DNA of 15,260 bases from NCBI GenBank assembly GCA_002371755.1, contig DFGM01000016.1, positions 1-15,260 of the forward strand. The letters are read 5' to 3'. This document shows, one piece after another, positions 6,355 through 13,825 of this stretch. The notes below the pieces were generated by a model, which had not been told where the DNA came from, made no database searches, and worked only from the letters and a program-made list of their open reading frames with translations. The DNA is from Verrucomicrobia bacterium UBA3750. Lineage in GTDB: Bacteria > Verrucomicrobiota > Kiritimatiellia > RFP12 > UBA1067. The translations under genes and the position numbers were made by a program. How positions within the stretch are numbered: the stretch's first letter is position 1; every line of letters begins with the position of its first letter.

Positions 6355-7290
6355 ATGAAGAAACTAATGGCTGCGGCAATCGCCGCAACGGCGTTGGCCG
6401 GCTTTGCCGCCGATGTCACCGCCAGTCAAGCCTGCGATAGCGCAAAGGCTTCACAGGCAGCCGAAGACGCAAAGGACGCCGCCGCAGAAGAAGAGTGCGC
6501 CTGCCCATTCTGGGGCTTCGCCAGCTATGGCTTCTACTCCGGCTACCAGCTCTACGGCTCTCTCGTCAACCCCGAACCTACACTCCAGGGCTATGCCGAA
6601 CTGAACGCCAACCTCTCCGTGGGCGACTTCTCACTCGGATACCTCGGTGGCGGCGTATGGTCCAATACCGACCTTACAGACCGTCGCCGCAACTCCTACG
6701 GCAAGGCCTTCAACGAATGGGACTTCAATGTCCACTGGGGATACACCTACTGGTTCGATGACGAGAAGAAGTGGGGGCTCTCCTACCGCACTTCCGTGGT
6801 GTGGTACTACTACCCTCACCGCCGCCACGACCATATGTGGGGTTCCACCGCCACAACCGTGGACTGGAACCACTATGTGGAACTCGTCAACCCCTACATC
6901 ATCCCGTTCGCAAACTTCGTGCATGAATACCACGAGTCCGACGGCAACCTGATCGAGTTCGGCGCGAAGAAGCCGATTCAGGTTTGCGACAAGCTATCGG
7001 TCGTTCCTTCCGCCACATTCGTATGGCGCAACTCGAACTATGGCTGGTGCTTCCCGCACTATGGCCAGACGGAGAACTGGAACCAGGTCGGCAGCGGCAT
7101 TGCCACGATGAAGCTCATGCTTGACGCCACATACATGCTGACCGACAACTTCGGCATCTTCGCGAAGGCCGCCTACTGCCACATCCTCGACCCCGACCTT
7201 CGTGACGCGGCAGAAGCGGCTCACGGTGCGGATTACGGCAAGTACAAAGACTTCGCGTGGGGCGGCGTTGGCCTCTGCTTCAACTTCTGA
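6355..7290 (+). CDS. Outer-membrane beta-barrel protein of unknown function
   Basis: 311 residues. The start at 6355 follows AAAGGAGG (6338-6345, 9-nt spacing). Residues 1-19 look like a signal peptide (MKKLMAAAIAATALAGFAA). An Ala/Glu/Lys-rich linker with CACP follows (about 24-51). The rest alternates polar and aromatic residues in short strands (e.g. EWDFNVHWGYTYWF 121-134, WGLSYRTSVVWYYY 140-153) and ends GGVGLCFNF. A C-terminal phenylalanine in an alternating strand is the classic outer-membrane barrel signature recognised by the BAM machinery. Six cysteines (residues 27, 48, 50, 211, 232, 275, with a seventh at 308) are unusual for a barrel. I recognise no porin family. Its place behind two nucleobase permeases and apt suggests a nucleobase or nucleoside channel analogous to Tsx, but no Tsx motif was seen and this is only context. 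A strong terminator follows. Confidence 0.8.
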   Translation: MKKLMAAAIAATALAGFAADVTASQACDSAKASQAAEDAKDAAAEEECACPFWGFASYGFYSGYQLYGSLVNPEPTLQGYAELNANLSVGDFSLGYLGGGVWSNTDLTDRRRNSYGKAFNEWDFNVHWGYTYWFDDEKKWGLSYRTSVVWYYYPHRRHDHMWGSTATTVDWNHYVELVNPYIIPFANFVHEYHESDGNLIEFGAKKPIQVCDKLSVVPSATFVWRNSNYGWCFPHYGQTENWNQVGSGIATMKLMLDATYMLTDNFGIFAKAAYCHILDPDLRDAAEAAHGADYGKYKDFAWGGVGLCFNF

Positions 7291-7326
7291 TGGCAGAAGC
7301 GATAACGCTTGAACTAGAGAAAGCAC

Positions 7327-7368
7327 AAAGCAACACGGCAGGCTCGGAAGAGTCTGCCGTGTTGCTTT
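7327..7368. terminator. Bidirectional intrinsic terminator between convergent genes
   Basis: A 19-bp stem (7327-7345 with 7350-7368, one G-T wobble) closes on a GGAA tetraloop. The stem begins with AAA and ends with TTT, so it gives a short U-tract on either strand (TTTCCTCT on plus, TTTGTGCTTTC on minus). It ends the plus-strand operon 37 nt after the outer-membrane protein gene and can also stop the minus-strand beta-helix gene. Confidence 0.85.
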
Positions 7369-7378
7369 CCTCTGTTGC

Positions 7379-7443
7379 GGCAACGACCTGCGCACGCAGG
7401 CGTTGCCTCGATTGCAATCGACTGCATTCGACTGCAATCGAAT
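7379..7443 (+). repeat. Hairpin-plus-decamer repeat element, copy 1
   Basis: First part: an imperfect hairpin (GGCAACG 7379-7385, bulged A, CCTGC 7387-7391; partners GCAGG 7396-7400 and CGTTGCC 7401-7407). Second part: three decamers at 7411-7440, ATTGCAATCG, ACTGCATTCG and ACTGCAATCG. The same 65 bp recur in inverted orientation at 9021-9085 with about seven mismatches by eye. Nothing here codes for protein. Confidence 0.8.
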
Positions 7444-7452
7444 CATTCTCCC

Positions 7453-7462
7453 AGTCTCAGAT
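7453..7462 (+). repeat. Short terminal inverted repeat, left arm (AGTCTCAGAT)
   Basis: AGTCTCAGAT lies 10 nt beyond the stop codon of the beta-helix gene. Its reverse complement ATCTGAGACT is at 8921-8930, just upstream of that gene's promoter. The two arms continue the larger inverted repeat pair and bracket the gene and its promoter. Confidence 0.55.
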
Positions 7463-7472
7463 CACGCCAATC

Positions 7473-8837
7473 TTACTTGATGGCTTGTGCGCCCTTCCCT
7501 TCCATGGCGCCGAAAAGCTTGAGCGCGTCTTCGAGCGGATAACGATTGCAGAACATGTCGCACTGCGTCGTAATCGTGCCCTGAAGCGGCAGACCGAGCA
7601 CCGAGCGAAGTCCGTTGCACTTGCCCTCGTCAAGTTTCGTCGATTCGGAATACTTCATCGAGAGGAACGCATTCAGATACTTCGCGTTGATGCGGCCTTC
7701 GAACACCTTCGGGTCCTGGAGGTCCTCGTTATCCTCGATGGATTCGATGCCGTCCGTGCCTTCGAGATCTTCGAAGCCGTCCACGCGCACCTTGGCGATA
7801 GAAGGCGAAACCGTCATCTGGATGTCGCTTTCGCGGTTGAGGAAGAATACGTTGTTGTCGATGGACGTGCGCTTCGTGGCGGAAACGCCCTTGGTGTTGT
7901 CATAGCCGGTGAGGACGTTGAGCCCGATGATGTTGTCGGAAATCTCGGCTTCCACGCCCGTATTGTTCCTCACGCCGAAGCCCATGTCGGCAAGGTCGTT
8001 GAGCCGGGACCATGTGAAGAGAACCGTGTTGTTCTTGAAGTTCCACTTGAGCTCGGGTTTCCAGCCGGCCTTGGTGCGCGAAGGACCTTCCATCGGAACG
8101 GCCTTGGAGCACATAACGTTCGCGCCAATCATGCGGTTGTTGCAGAATACGCAGTTCTCGACGTCCACTTCGCCCTGATACCATGTCACGTTGAAGGCGA
8201 TATTGCCCGAGTTGACGAAGGCGCAGTTCTTGAAGGAGAGCTTGCCTGTCGCACGGTTGGCCGTGGCGGAATAGACGAGATAGCGGTTGGCGGAGGGGAA
8301 CTTGTCGCGAATCTTGTTCATTGCGGGTCCTTCCAGCCACATGCCCGTGTCGAAGCCCTCGGGCTTGCCCTTCGTCTCGTGATAGGAGTTGGCGAACCCT
8401 TCATCGAAGATAAGGCCGTCGAACTTCATGTCGACATTCTGCGGGTGGGCGTTGCCTTGGCGCTTCGTGAAATCGATTGTGAACACGCCAAGACCGGTGC
8501 CTTTCTTGTCGTTGTTTTCGTTGAGGGCTTGGAACATGGTCTTGTGCGCGAGAGGATCGCGCGTCGCGAAATCGGCAGAATAGCCGCCGATTACGGAGAC
8601 AGCCTTGTCGATCAAGAACCAGTTCTGCTTCATCTTGCCGGGATAGATACCTTCTGCAACATGGATGGTGTCGCCATCCTGTGCATTCTCAAGTGCCTTC
8701 CATAGATTCTTGAGAGGTGCTTCCTTGGTGCCGGCATTCTTGTTCTTGCCGGACGAGAGCGACACATAGATGTCGGCTGCGGATGCGACCGAGGCGACTG
8801 TCGCCATAGCGGCCGCAATAAGCATTGTTTTCTTCAT
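7473..8837 (-). CDS. Secreted right-handed parallel beta-helix protein
   Basis: 454 residues from the ATG at 8837. The start is chosen over the longer frame (ATG at 8900) because it directly begins a signal peptide, MKKTMLIAAAMATVASVASA with likely cleavage after ASA (residue 20), and is preceded by AAAGGA (8846-8851). The longer frame would translate through the promoter. After the signal comes the opening typical of secreted beta-helix (DUF1565/NosD-like) proteins: IYVSLSSG...NAGTKEAPLKNLWKAL (23-49), DGDTIHVAEGIYPGK (54-68). The centre has ladder-like repeats such as LSFKNCAFVNSGNIAF (200-215), VDVENCVFCNNRMIGAN (224-240) and ISDNIIGLN (299-307), as in parallel beta-helices. The acidic stretch 354-376 and the C-terminal tail are not recognised. 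Such folds often bind or cleave polysaccharides, but no catalytic set was identified, so the activity is unknown. It has its own promoter and is bracketed by inverted repeats. Confidence 0.82.
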   Translation of the reverse strand: MKKTMLIAAAMATVASVASAADIYVSLSSGKNKNAGTKEAPLKNLWKALENAQDGDTIHVAEGIYPGKMKQNWFLIDKAVSVIGGYSADFATRDPLAHKTMFQALNENNDKKGTGLGVFTIDFTKRQGNAHPQNVDMKFDGLIFDEGFANSYHETKGKPEGFDTGMWLEGPAMNKIRDKFPSANRYLVYSATANRATGKLSFKNCAFVNSGNIAFNVTWYQGEVDVENCVFCNNRMIGANVMCSKAVPMEGPSRTKAGWKPELKWNFKNNTVLFTWSRLNDLADMGFGVRNNTGVEAEISDNIIGLNVLTGYDNTKGVSATKRTSIDNNVFFLNRESDIQMTVSPSIAKVRVDGFEDLEGTDGIESIEDNEDLQDPKVFEGRINAKYLNAFLSMKYSESTKLDEGKCNGLRSVLGLPLQGTITTQCDMFCNRYPLEDALKLFGAMEGKGAQAIK

Positions 8838-8845
8838 CGTGTTTG

Positions 8846-8851
8846 TCCTTT
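8846..8851 (-). promoter_or_regulatory. Ribosome binding site of the beta-helix gene
   Basis: AAAGGA on the minus strand, 8 nt before the ATG at 8837. It fixes the start at the signal peptide and argues against the start 21 codons upstream. Confidence 0.75.
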
Positions 8852-8878
8852 GCGGTGTTGTTGGTGAAACTGCCGCAT

Positions 8879-8907
8879 ATTTTACATTATCCTGCCGCAT
8901 GTGTCAA
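8879..8907 (-). promoter_or_regulatory. Near-consensus sigma70 promoter of the beta-helix gene
   Basis: On the minus strand: consensus TTGACA (8907-8902), a 17-bp spacer, TAAAAT (8884-8879). The predicted start of transcription is near 8872, giving a leader of about 35 nt with a ribosome site. A 9-bp direct repeat (CTGCCGCAT on the plus strand) occurs at 8870-8878, next to the -10 and start site, and at 8892-8900, inside the spacer. The two copies are 22 bp apart and could be an operator. Confidence 0.8.
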
Positions 8908-8920
8908 GGGCGAGGGGGAA

Positions 8921-8930
8921 ATCTGAGACT
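8921..8930 (-). repeat. Short terminal inverted repeat, right arm (ATCTGAGACT)
   Basis: Exact reverse complement of 7453-7462. It lies 14 bp upstream of the -35 of the beta-helix gene, so the pair encloses that gene with its promoter and little else. A 10-bp match alone could be chance; its position next to the larger inverted repeat makes it more credible. Confidence 0.5.
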
Positions 8931-9019
8931 TGCAATTGGGGCAATGAAGCAATGGATTTGCGATTACCTCAGCTGCAATCGAGGCAGGTGGGGCGAGGCG
9001 TCTTGCCGAGCCGAGAAAA
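8931..9019. other. Intergenic stretch with degenerate decamer-like words
   Basis: No gene supported. It has scattered words related to the decamers of the repeat element (TGCAATTGGG at 8931, GCTGCAATCGAGGCAG around 8972-8987). It separates the terminal arm at 8921-8930 from the main body of repeat copy 2. It may be an expanded or decayed part of that element that copy 1 lacks. Confidence 0.4.
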
Positions 9020-9089
9020 GATTCGCCTGCAATCGAATGCAGTTGATAGCAATCGAGGCAACGCCTGCTTTCGCAGGTCGTTGCCTCGA
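9020..9089 (-). repeat. Hairpin-plus-decamer repeat element, copy 2 (inverted)
   Basis: Reverse complement of 7379-7443, about 89 percent identical by eye over 65 bp. The hairpin is better here: TCGAGGCAACG (9053-9063) pairs with CGTTGCCTCGA (9079-9089), then CCTGC (9064-9068) with GCAGG (9073-9077), with one bulged T and a TTTC loop. It lies 20 nt past the stop of the giant LamG protein gene. It may act as a 3' end or stabilising hairpin, although no T-run follows. Confidence 0.8.
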
Positions 9090-9109
9090 CTAAGGTGACC
9101 AGGCACCAA

Positions 9110-12100
9110 TCAGCGCAGAATAAGCCTGAAAGGCGGCGGGTAAAGCTCTTGCAGCTTCTTGGCAACTTCTCCCTTGGTCAATGCCGCATCATACACGCAC
9201 CAGTCGTCGAGCAGGAAGCCAGCCGTGCCGACAGCATTGTAGTTCTTGGCCGTTCCGTGTATCGAACCGAACTGCCCCACGGCGGTGATGCCGGCAGGAA
9301 GAACGGTCGAGGAGGACGCACTTACGCCATCGACGTAGAGCGTCGTGCCTAGACCATTCGCGACCACCGTGACGAGATGCCACTTGTTCAACACATCGAT
9401 ATTCGAAACGGATGCGACTTCGCTGCCAGCAGACCCTCCTTCCCACGAGACAAGCGCAAACGTGGTGGAATCTTTTGCAATCACGGCAATGCCGGTCGAC
9501 CAACCGCTGCCGAAATTCCAGAGGATGGTATTGTTCGCTTCCTTCGCCTTGACAAGCCCCATAACCGTCATCTCGCCCGCATGGAACGGCGACTTTCCGG
9601 AATTGTTGTTGTCATACCAAGGCGTCGTGCCGGAAACAAAAACACCGGCCCTTCCATTCCTGGCGAAAACAAAGGTCGGATTGAGATTGCCGAAATTGTA
9701 TGTTGAATCGCCCGCAATCGAATTTGCGGCATTGAAGTCGTAGTGGAAGAACGGCGCGAGCGCATTCACCGTAGCCGTCACCTTGTTGCCGCTGGCGGCG
9801 ACTGTATAGCGGCTGCCCGTCGCGAACGAGAACGACGAGTCTGCAAGCTCGGTTCCGCTCGGCGCGGTGAAGAGCGTCAGCACCTGCCCGACGGTGAGTC
9901 CAGACGGGTCGATGTTCGACGTATTCAGCGCCGGAACAAAGTTCGCCGGCAGATTCCACGCCGTCGCCGTCGTGCCGCTCGCGGAAGGCTTGAGCGTCAG
10001 CGAGCCGATCGCCGAAGGCGCCGTGGTAAATTTCACGGCGGAAGATCCTTTGAGAATAATATCAATGCCAGTGAAATTGCAGGCTGAACCAAGCAACTCT
10101 ATCGAAGCGCCGTCAAGAACGAGGGTTCCCCCGTTTGAGGACGATGCATCGACATTCACCATCGGCACGTTCCCAGTCCCGCGCATCGTCAATGTGTGTC
10201 CGGCAAGATTAAGCATGGCGTTATTGTTGCCGCTGTGGATTAAACCCCAGCCCTGCCCGACATCGACCATCGCATCTGCCGACAACGTAATGGATGACAG
10301 CTGGCGTTTGCTGTTTCCGATGGCCGCGCTTCCAGAATACTTCACCGCGCCGGAATAAACGCCCTCCGACAAAATGCCGTTGCCGGCAAGGACGAGTTGC
10401 ACTCCGGCATCTTTATTGGCGACATTGTTGATATCGACGCAACCTCCGTTTTCGACAACTACGCGCGACAACGCGGAATATGCCCAATTCTTGTTGTACG
10501 GACCGAAGCCGCTGGCGCAAATAGCCTTGGTGCTGGGGTTTTCCCAAACCGGCTCCGCTCCTGCGGAAAGAAGGCTGCCGCTCTTCACCGTAATGCCGCC
10601 GGTGAAAGAGTTTGCGCCATTCATCACGACGTTCCCGTAAGTCTCGACCGCGCCGGTGCCGGAAATAACAGCCGATTCGGTGACGCCGTCGAGCTTCAGC
10701 ACCGTGCCGGAAGCGAGCGAAATGCCCGTCGTCGCGGAAATCGCCGCACCGTCGCGCTTGAGCGATGCGCCGTTTTCGAGGTAGATGTTGGCGGCCGCGA
10801 CCGTACCTTCACCGGAGAATGTCACCTCGCCCGCGCCGGAGATGACGAGCGCATTGAGCGTATAGGTGCCAGCGACCGTGATTTCAGTATCGCCGGAAAT
10901 CTGAAGCGTCGCGTTTTCGCCGTTTACCGGCGCGACGCCGCTCGACCAGTTGGCGGGCGTATCGAACGCCGTGCCGTTCTCCGCCGTCCAGACGTTGCCG
11001 GCATAGAACGTGAGCGTCCCCGCCTCGGAATCGTAAACAAGTTTCAGCGATTCAATCTCCGTGCCGTTCTCGTCCTTGAAGACGACGTTCGCAGGCTCTG
11101 CGGAGACGTTGACGACCGGCACGTCGGTCGCGCTCGACTTCTGCACGACGAGCGTTCCTTCGCCATCGACCGTAAACGACGCGGCGGGACGCGCCGTTCC
11201 GAGATTGAACACGACCCCCGCGCCGACCGTGATCGTGCCGGAGGCCGCAAGGGCGGTGGGAGAAACCGTCACATCCGCCGTTGCCTCGGCATCCTTGAGG
11301 AACGATGCGTCGCCGGAAAGCGTAAGCGAGGAAGTAATCGTCAAATCGCGCTTCAAGTTTGCCGTGGCGTTCGCCTCGAAATTCAAGTTCGCTGTCGTGC
11401 CGCCGCCGCTGAGCGCGCTCTTGACGATAAAGGTGCGCGATGCGGTGTTGAGCGTTCCTTCCCAGTCGAGAGTCGTGGCGGCAGGCGGATTGGACTGCTG
11501 GTTGGTTCCGCGCACCGTGCCATCCGCTTCGATTTTCAACGTCACCGTCCCGGATGTATTCTTGTTGAGGCAGTTCCACTGGTCGGTATGCAATTCCCCG
11601 CCCCTGACAATCACCGTGCCGTCATCGGGGATGTTCAAGTTGCGGACAAGTAGTTCACCAGTGCCGGTCTTGACAAGCGTATGGTTCTGCAAATAGCAAT
11701 AACTTGCAGCCCAATCGGCACCCAGGACAATCTTGTATTCGCCACCGATTGCCGCATCGCCGGTAAGATACATGTTCTTTATCGTTCCGCCGAATTCGCC
11801 GCTCGACGAAGTAAGCGCATACGGCCATTTGCCCGCGCCATCGCCGGCCAGATAGAAAACAGTGGCGCCGTTTGGAGCAAGCCCGTTCAAATCGAACGTC
11901 GCGCCGTCGGCAACCGACACGACGGGCGTCGCACCAAGGACGGCGGACGAGCCTTGCTGGAGAACGCCGCTTGCAACGGCGACCTTGCCGGCGAAGAACG
12001 AATAGTATGTCGCCGCCGTGTCGCCCTCCGCCGCCGTCTTTTCGCCCAAGGCGAGATTCACGGCGATATTGTCGCCGCCGTTCACGGTAACATCGCCGAG

Positions 12101-13753
12101 CATAACGTCGGCATCGAGCGTAAGCGTCGTCGAGGCGGTCGCGTTGATGACGACGTTGCCGGCCGTCGGCGCGGAAACGGTCGCGCCGTCGAGCGTCCAT
12201 GTGCCTGCGCTCCAGGTCGTCGCCGTGCCGTCGAGCGCAAGCGTGTAGGTCTTTACGATATCGGGCGCATCAGTCGGCATGATCTGGATGGCCGCGATGC
12301 CGCCGCGGACCGTGCTGCTTCTGACGCTGGAAATCGAAAGCGGGCCGGAAAGATTCTTTATTCGAAGCGCGTTCAAACCGTATATCGCCGTCGTGAGGGC
12401 GGTCTTGCCCCACGAAGCGGAACCTGCGACGACCGCGCCTTGTGCGACGTTCCACGTGTAGGCCGTCCCGTTTACGGTCTTGGCTGAAAACGCAGTGCCG
12501 TTATCGGTAGATGCGTAGATTATGACATCGTAGGTTTCGTATGGAACGCCGGAAAGCTTTACTGTCGGGCCACTACCAGTGTCGTCCAGATATCCGTCGG
12601 TGAAATAACATGTTCCTCCCGCCCATGTGTTCTCGCTGCTCCACGTCAGCGTCGAAACGCCGTCGCCGAAAAGATCGGACGAGCCGGATGCGTCGGAGGC
12701 GTTCGCTTGCCATGTGCCCGCAACGAGCGCGGCGGAGGTGTCGGTGCCGCTGCCGCTATTGAAATTAAACCCGACGACACCTGGCGTCGCGAGCCACGAG
12801 CGCAGAACCGCGCCCTGAACGCCGGAGAAATCGACATTGGCAAGATAGGAGGCATCGGGCTGCGATGCGGCGGAAAGCGTGATGCTGCCGGTACTTGAAA
12901 CGGATTGAATCTTTTCGCTGAACGCCGCATCGACCGTAATCGTCACACCGCTGGCGACCGTAACCTTCGCCGCCTTGTATGTAGTGGAGTCGTACTGGGC
13001 GTTGATAGCGGAGACGGTGGTGTCTGCGGAAATGTTGATTGCTTGGATTTCCGAGGGGAATATATACCCCTTCATCTCCGCCTCGGAAAGCGTACCAGAA
13101 AATACGGCCAACGATGTGATTTTGAGTCCTGTCGCAGGCAGAAGCGTTGCGCTCGTCGTTCCGCGCAGACCGCCAATATTGAAGCCGTAATAGGTCTTAC
13201 CTGAAGAGCGAAGTCCTACAACACTATAAAGGGTCGTTCGAACCACCGTCTCGTCCTCGCTTGATGTCGGACCAAGCGCGTAGCCATAAGTGCCATTTGT
13301 CTGCTGGTGATTGTAGATCAGCGTCGTGTAGTTCGCGGGAACCGGGTTCTTCGTCGCCTCAGATTCACCGCTCCAATCAACGCCATCCCAAATTCCCTTG
13401 GTGTTGCTATTACCAGAAAGAAGATAATAACCTGTCAAGTTCGCCTGACTGTCGCTCACGTATGAGGCAAACAAGACCTGGGCGTTCTCGGCGGCAAGAT
13501 CCAGCCCCGAGCAGCGCATAATCACCGTAAAGACATTGATCGCATCGGTGCTCGTGACCGTGATACCGTTGTTGCCGGAGATCTGGAGATACGAATCCGT
13601 CTTCGTATTGCCATTCTCACTCAAGGTAAACGTTCCCTTGGTCAGGGTCGTGAAGTCGCCGTCCCAGACGGCTACGGGGGTGGCTGCGAATACAGCGTGC
13701 ATGGACGCCAAAAGCGCCGCAGCTGCCGCGAAGAGGATGTTTCTGATTTTCAT
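9110..13753 (-). CDS. Giant secreted LamG / autotransporter-passenger-like beta-rich protein
   Basis: 1547 residues from the ATG at 13753, chosen because it opens a signal peptide (MKIRNILFAAAAALLASMHAVFA, cleavage likely after residue 23) and has AAAGGAG at the right distance. An open frame 44 codons longer would translate the promoter. Roughly residues 24-240 look like a diverged concanavalin/LamG-type unit. The long middle is Ala/Gly/Ser/Thr/Val-rich, with repeated words of bacterial passenger domains such as LVKTGTGELLVRN, NWSSGVAPVNGENATLQ and MNGANSFTGGITVKSGSL (a PATR-like motif), implying a beta-helix rod. About residues 1335-1547 form a clearer LamG domain: YDFNAANSIAGDS, then KWHLVTVVANGLGTTLYVDG, then GFLLDDWCVYDAALTKGEV. 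There is no autotransporter barrel and no visible PEP-CTERM or LPXTG-type tail; it ends PPPFRLILR. A surface adhesin or glycan-binding protein is likely; the exact role and export route are unknown. Confidence 0.85.
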   Translation of the reverse strand: MKIRNILFAAAAALLASMHAVFAATPVAVWDGDFTTLTKGTFTLSENGNTKTDSYLQISGNNGITVTSTDAINVFTVIMRCSGLDLAAENAQVLFASYVSDSQANLTGYYLLSGNSNTKGIWDGVDWSGESEATKNPVPANYTTLIYNHQQTNGTYGYALGPTSSEDETVVRTTLYSVVGLRSSGKTYYGFNIGGLRGTTSATLLPATGLKITSLAVFSGTLSEAEMKGYIFPSEIQAINISADTTVSAINAQYDSTTYKAAKVTVASGVTITVDAAFSEKIQSVSSTGSITLSAASQPDASYLANVDFSGVQGAVLRSWLATPGVVGFNFNSGSGTDTSAALVAGTWQANASDASGSSDLFGDGVSTLTWSSENTWAGGTCYFTDGYLDDTGSGPTVKLSGVPYETYDVIIYASTDNGTAFSAKTVNGTAYTWNVAQGAVVAGSASWGKTALTTAIYGLNALRIKNLSGPLSISSVRSSTVRGGIAAIQIMPTDAPDIVKTYTLALDGTATTWSAGTWTLDGATVSAPTAGNVVINATASTTLTLDADVMLGDVTVNGGDNIAVNLALGEKTAAEGDTAATYYSFFAGKVAVASGVLQQGSSAVLGATPVVSVADGATFDLNGLAPNGATVFYLAGDGAGKWPYALTSSSGEFGGTIKNMYLTGDAAIGGEYKIVLGADWAASYCYLQNHTLVKTGTGELLVRNLNIPDDGTVIVRGGELHTDQWNCLNKNTSGTVTLKIEADGTVRGTNQQSNPPAATTLDWEGTLNTASRTFIVKSALSGGGTTANLNFEANATANLKRDLTITSSLTLSGDASFLKDAEATADVTVSPTALAASGTITVGAGVVFNLGTARPAASFTVDGEGTLVVQKSSATDVPVVNVSAEPANVVFKDENGTEIESLKLVYDSEAGTLTFYAGNVWTAENGTAFDTPANWSSGVAPVNGENATLQISGDTEITVAGTYTLNALVISGAGEVTFSGEGTVAAANIYLENGASLKRDGAAISATTGISLASGTVLKLDGVTESAVISGTGAVETYGNVVMNGANSFTGGITVKSGSLLSAGAEPVWENPSTKAICASGFGPYNKNWAYSALSRVVVENGGCVDINNVANKDAGVQLVLAGNGILSEGVYSGAVKYSGSAAIGNSKRQLSSITLSADAMVDVGQGWGLIHSGNNNAMLNLAGHTLTMRGTGNVPMVNVDASSSNGGTLVLDGASIELLGSACNFTGIDIILKGSSAVKFTTAPSAIGSLTLKPSASGTTATAWNLPANFVPALNTSNIDPSGLTVGQVLTLFTAPSGTELADSSFSFATGSRYTVAASGNKVTATVNALAPFFHYDFNAANSIAGDSTYNFGNLNPTFVFARNGRAGVFVSGTTPWYDNNNSGKSPFHAGEMTVMGLVKAKEANNTILWNFGSGWSTGIAVIAKDSTTFALVSWEGGSAGSEVASVSNIDVLNKWHLVTVVANGLGTTLYVDGVSASSSTVLPAGITAVGQFGSIHGTAKNYNAVGTAGFLLDDWCVYDAALTKGEVAKKLQELYPPPFRLILR

Positions 13754-13762
13754 TGGAGAGGA

Positions 13763-13769
13763 CTCCTTT
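13763..13769 (-). promoter_or_regulatory. Ribosome binding site of the giant LamG gene
   Basis: AAAGGAG on the minus strand, 9 nt before the ATG at 13753. It fixes the start at the signal peptide rather than at the upstream ATG codons at 13795 or 13885. Confidence 0.85.
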
Positions 13770-13785
13770 CGTTTTATTTGAGAAT

Positions 13786-13814
13786 ATTTTACCATATTGC
13801 CCGGCGGCGCGCAA
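13786..13814 (-). promoter_or_regulatory. Predicted promoter of the giant LamG gene
   Basis: On the minus strand: TTGCGC (13814-13809), a 17-bp spacer ending ATGG, and TAAAAT (13791-13786). The -10 context ATGGTAAAATAT is the same as at pgpA. The -35 is weak. The leader would be about 26 nt and carries the ribosome site. Confidence 0.6.
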
Positions 13815-13825
13815 GAGGGGAAATC

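Noticed and set aside
7379..7443. Integron attC site
   Set aside because: The hairpin-like inverted repeat invites the idea, but no recognisable core sites (GTTRRRY type) and no integrase were found; a REP/MITE-like repeat fits better.
7257..8705. 482-codon plus-strand open frame opposite the beta-helix gene
   Set aside because: It starts inside the outer-membrane protein gene, runs through the terminator and repeat, and its protein resembles no family. The minus-strand frame has a signal peptide, promoter and recognised fold.
10397..11653. 418-codon plus-strand frame opposite the giant LamG gene, and similar antisense frames
   Set aside because: Arg/Gly/Asp-rich shadows produced by GC-rich codon bias of the minus-strand gene; no ribosome sites or domain signals.
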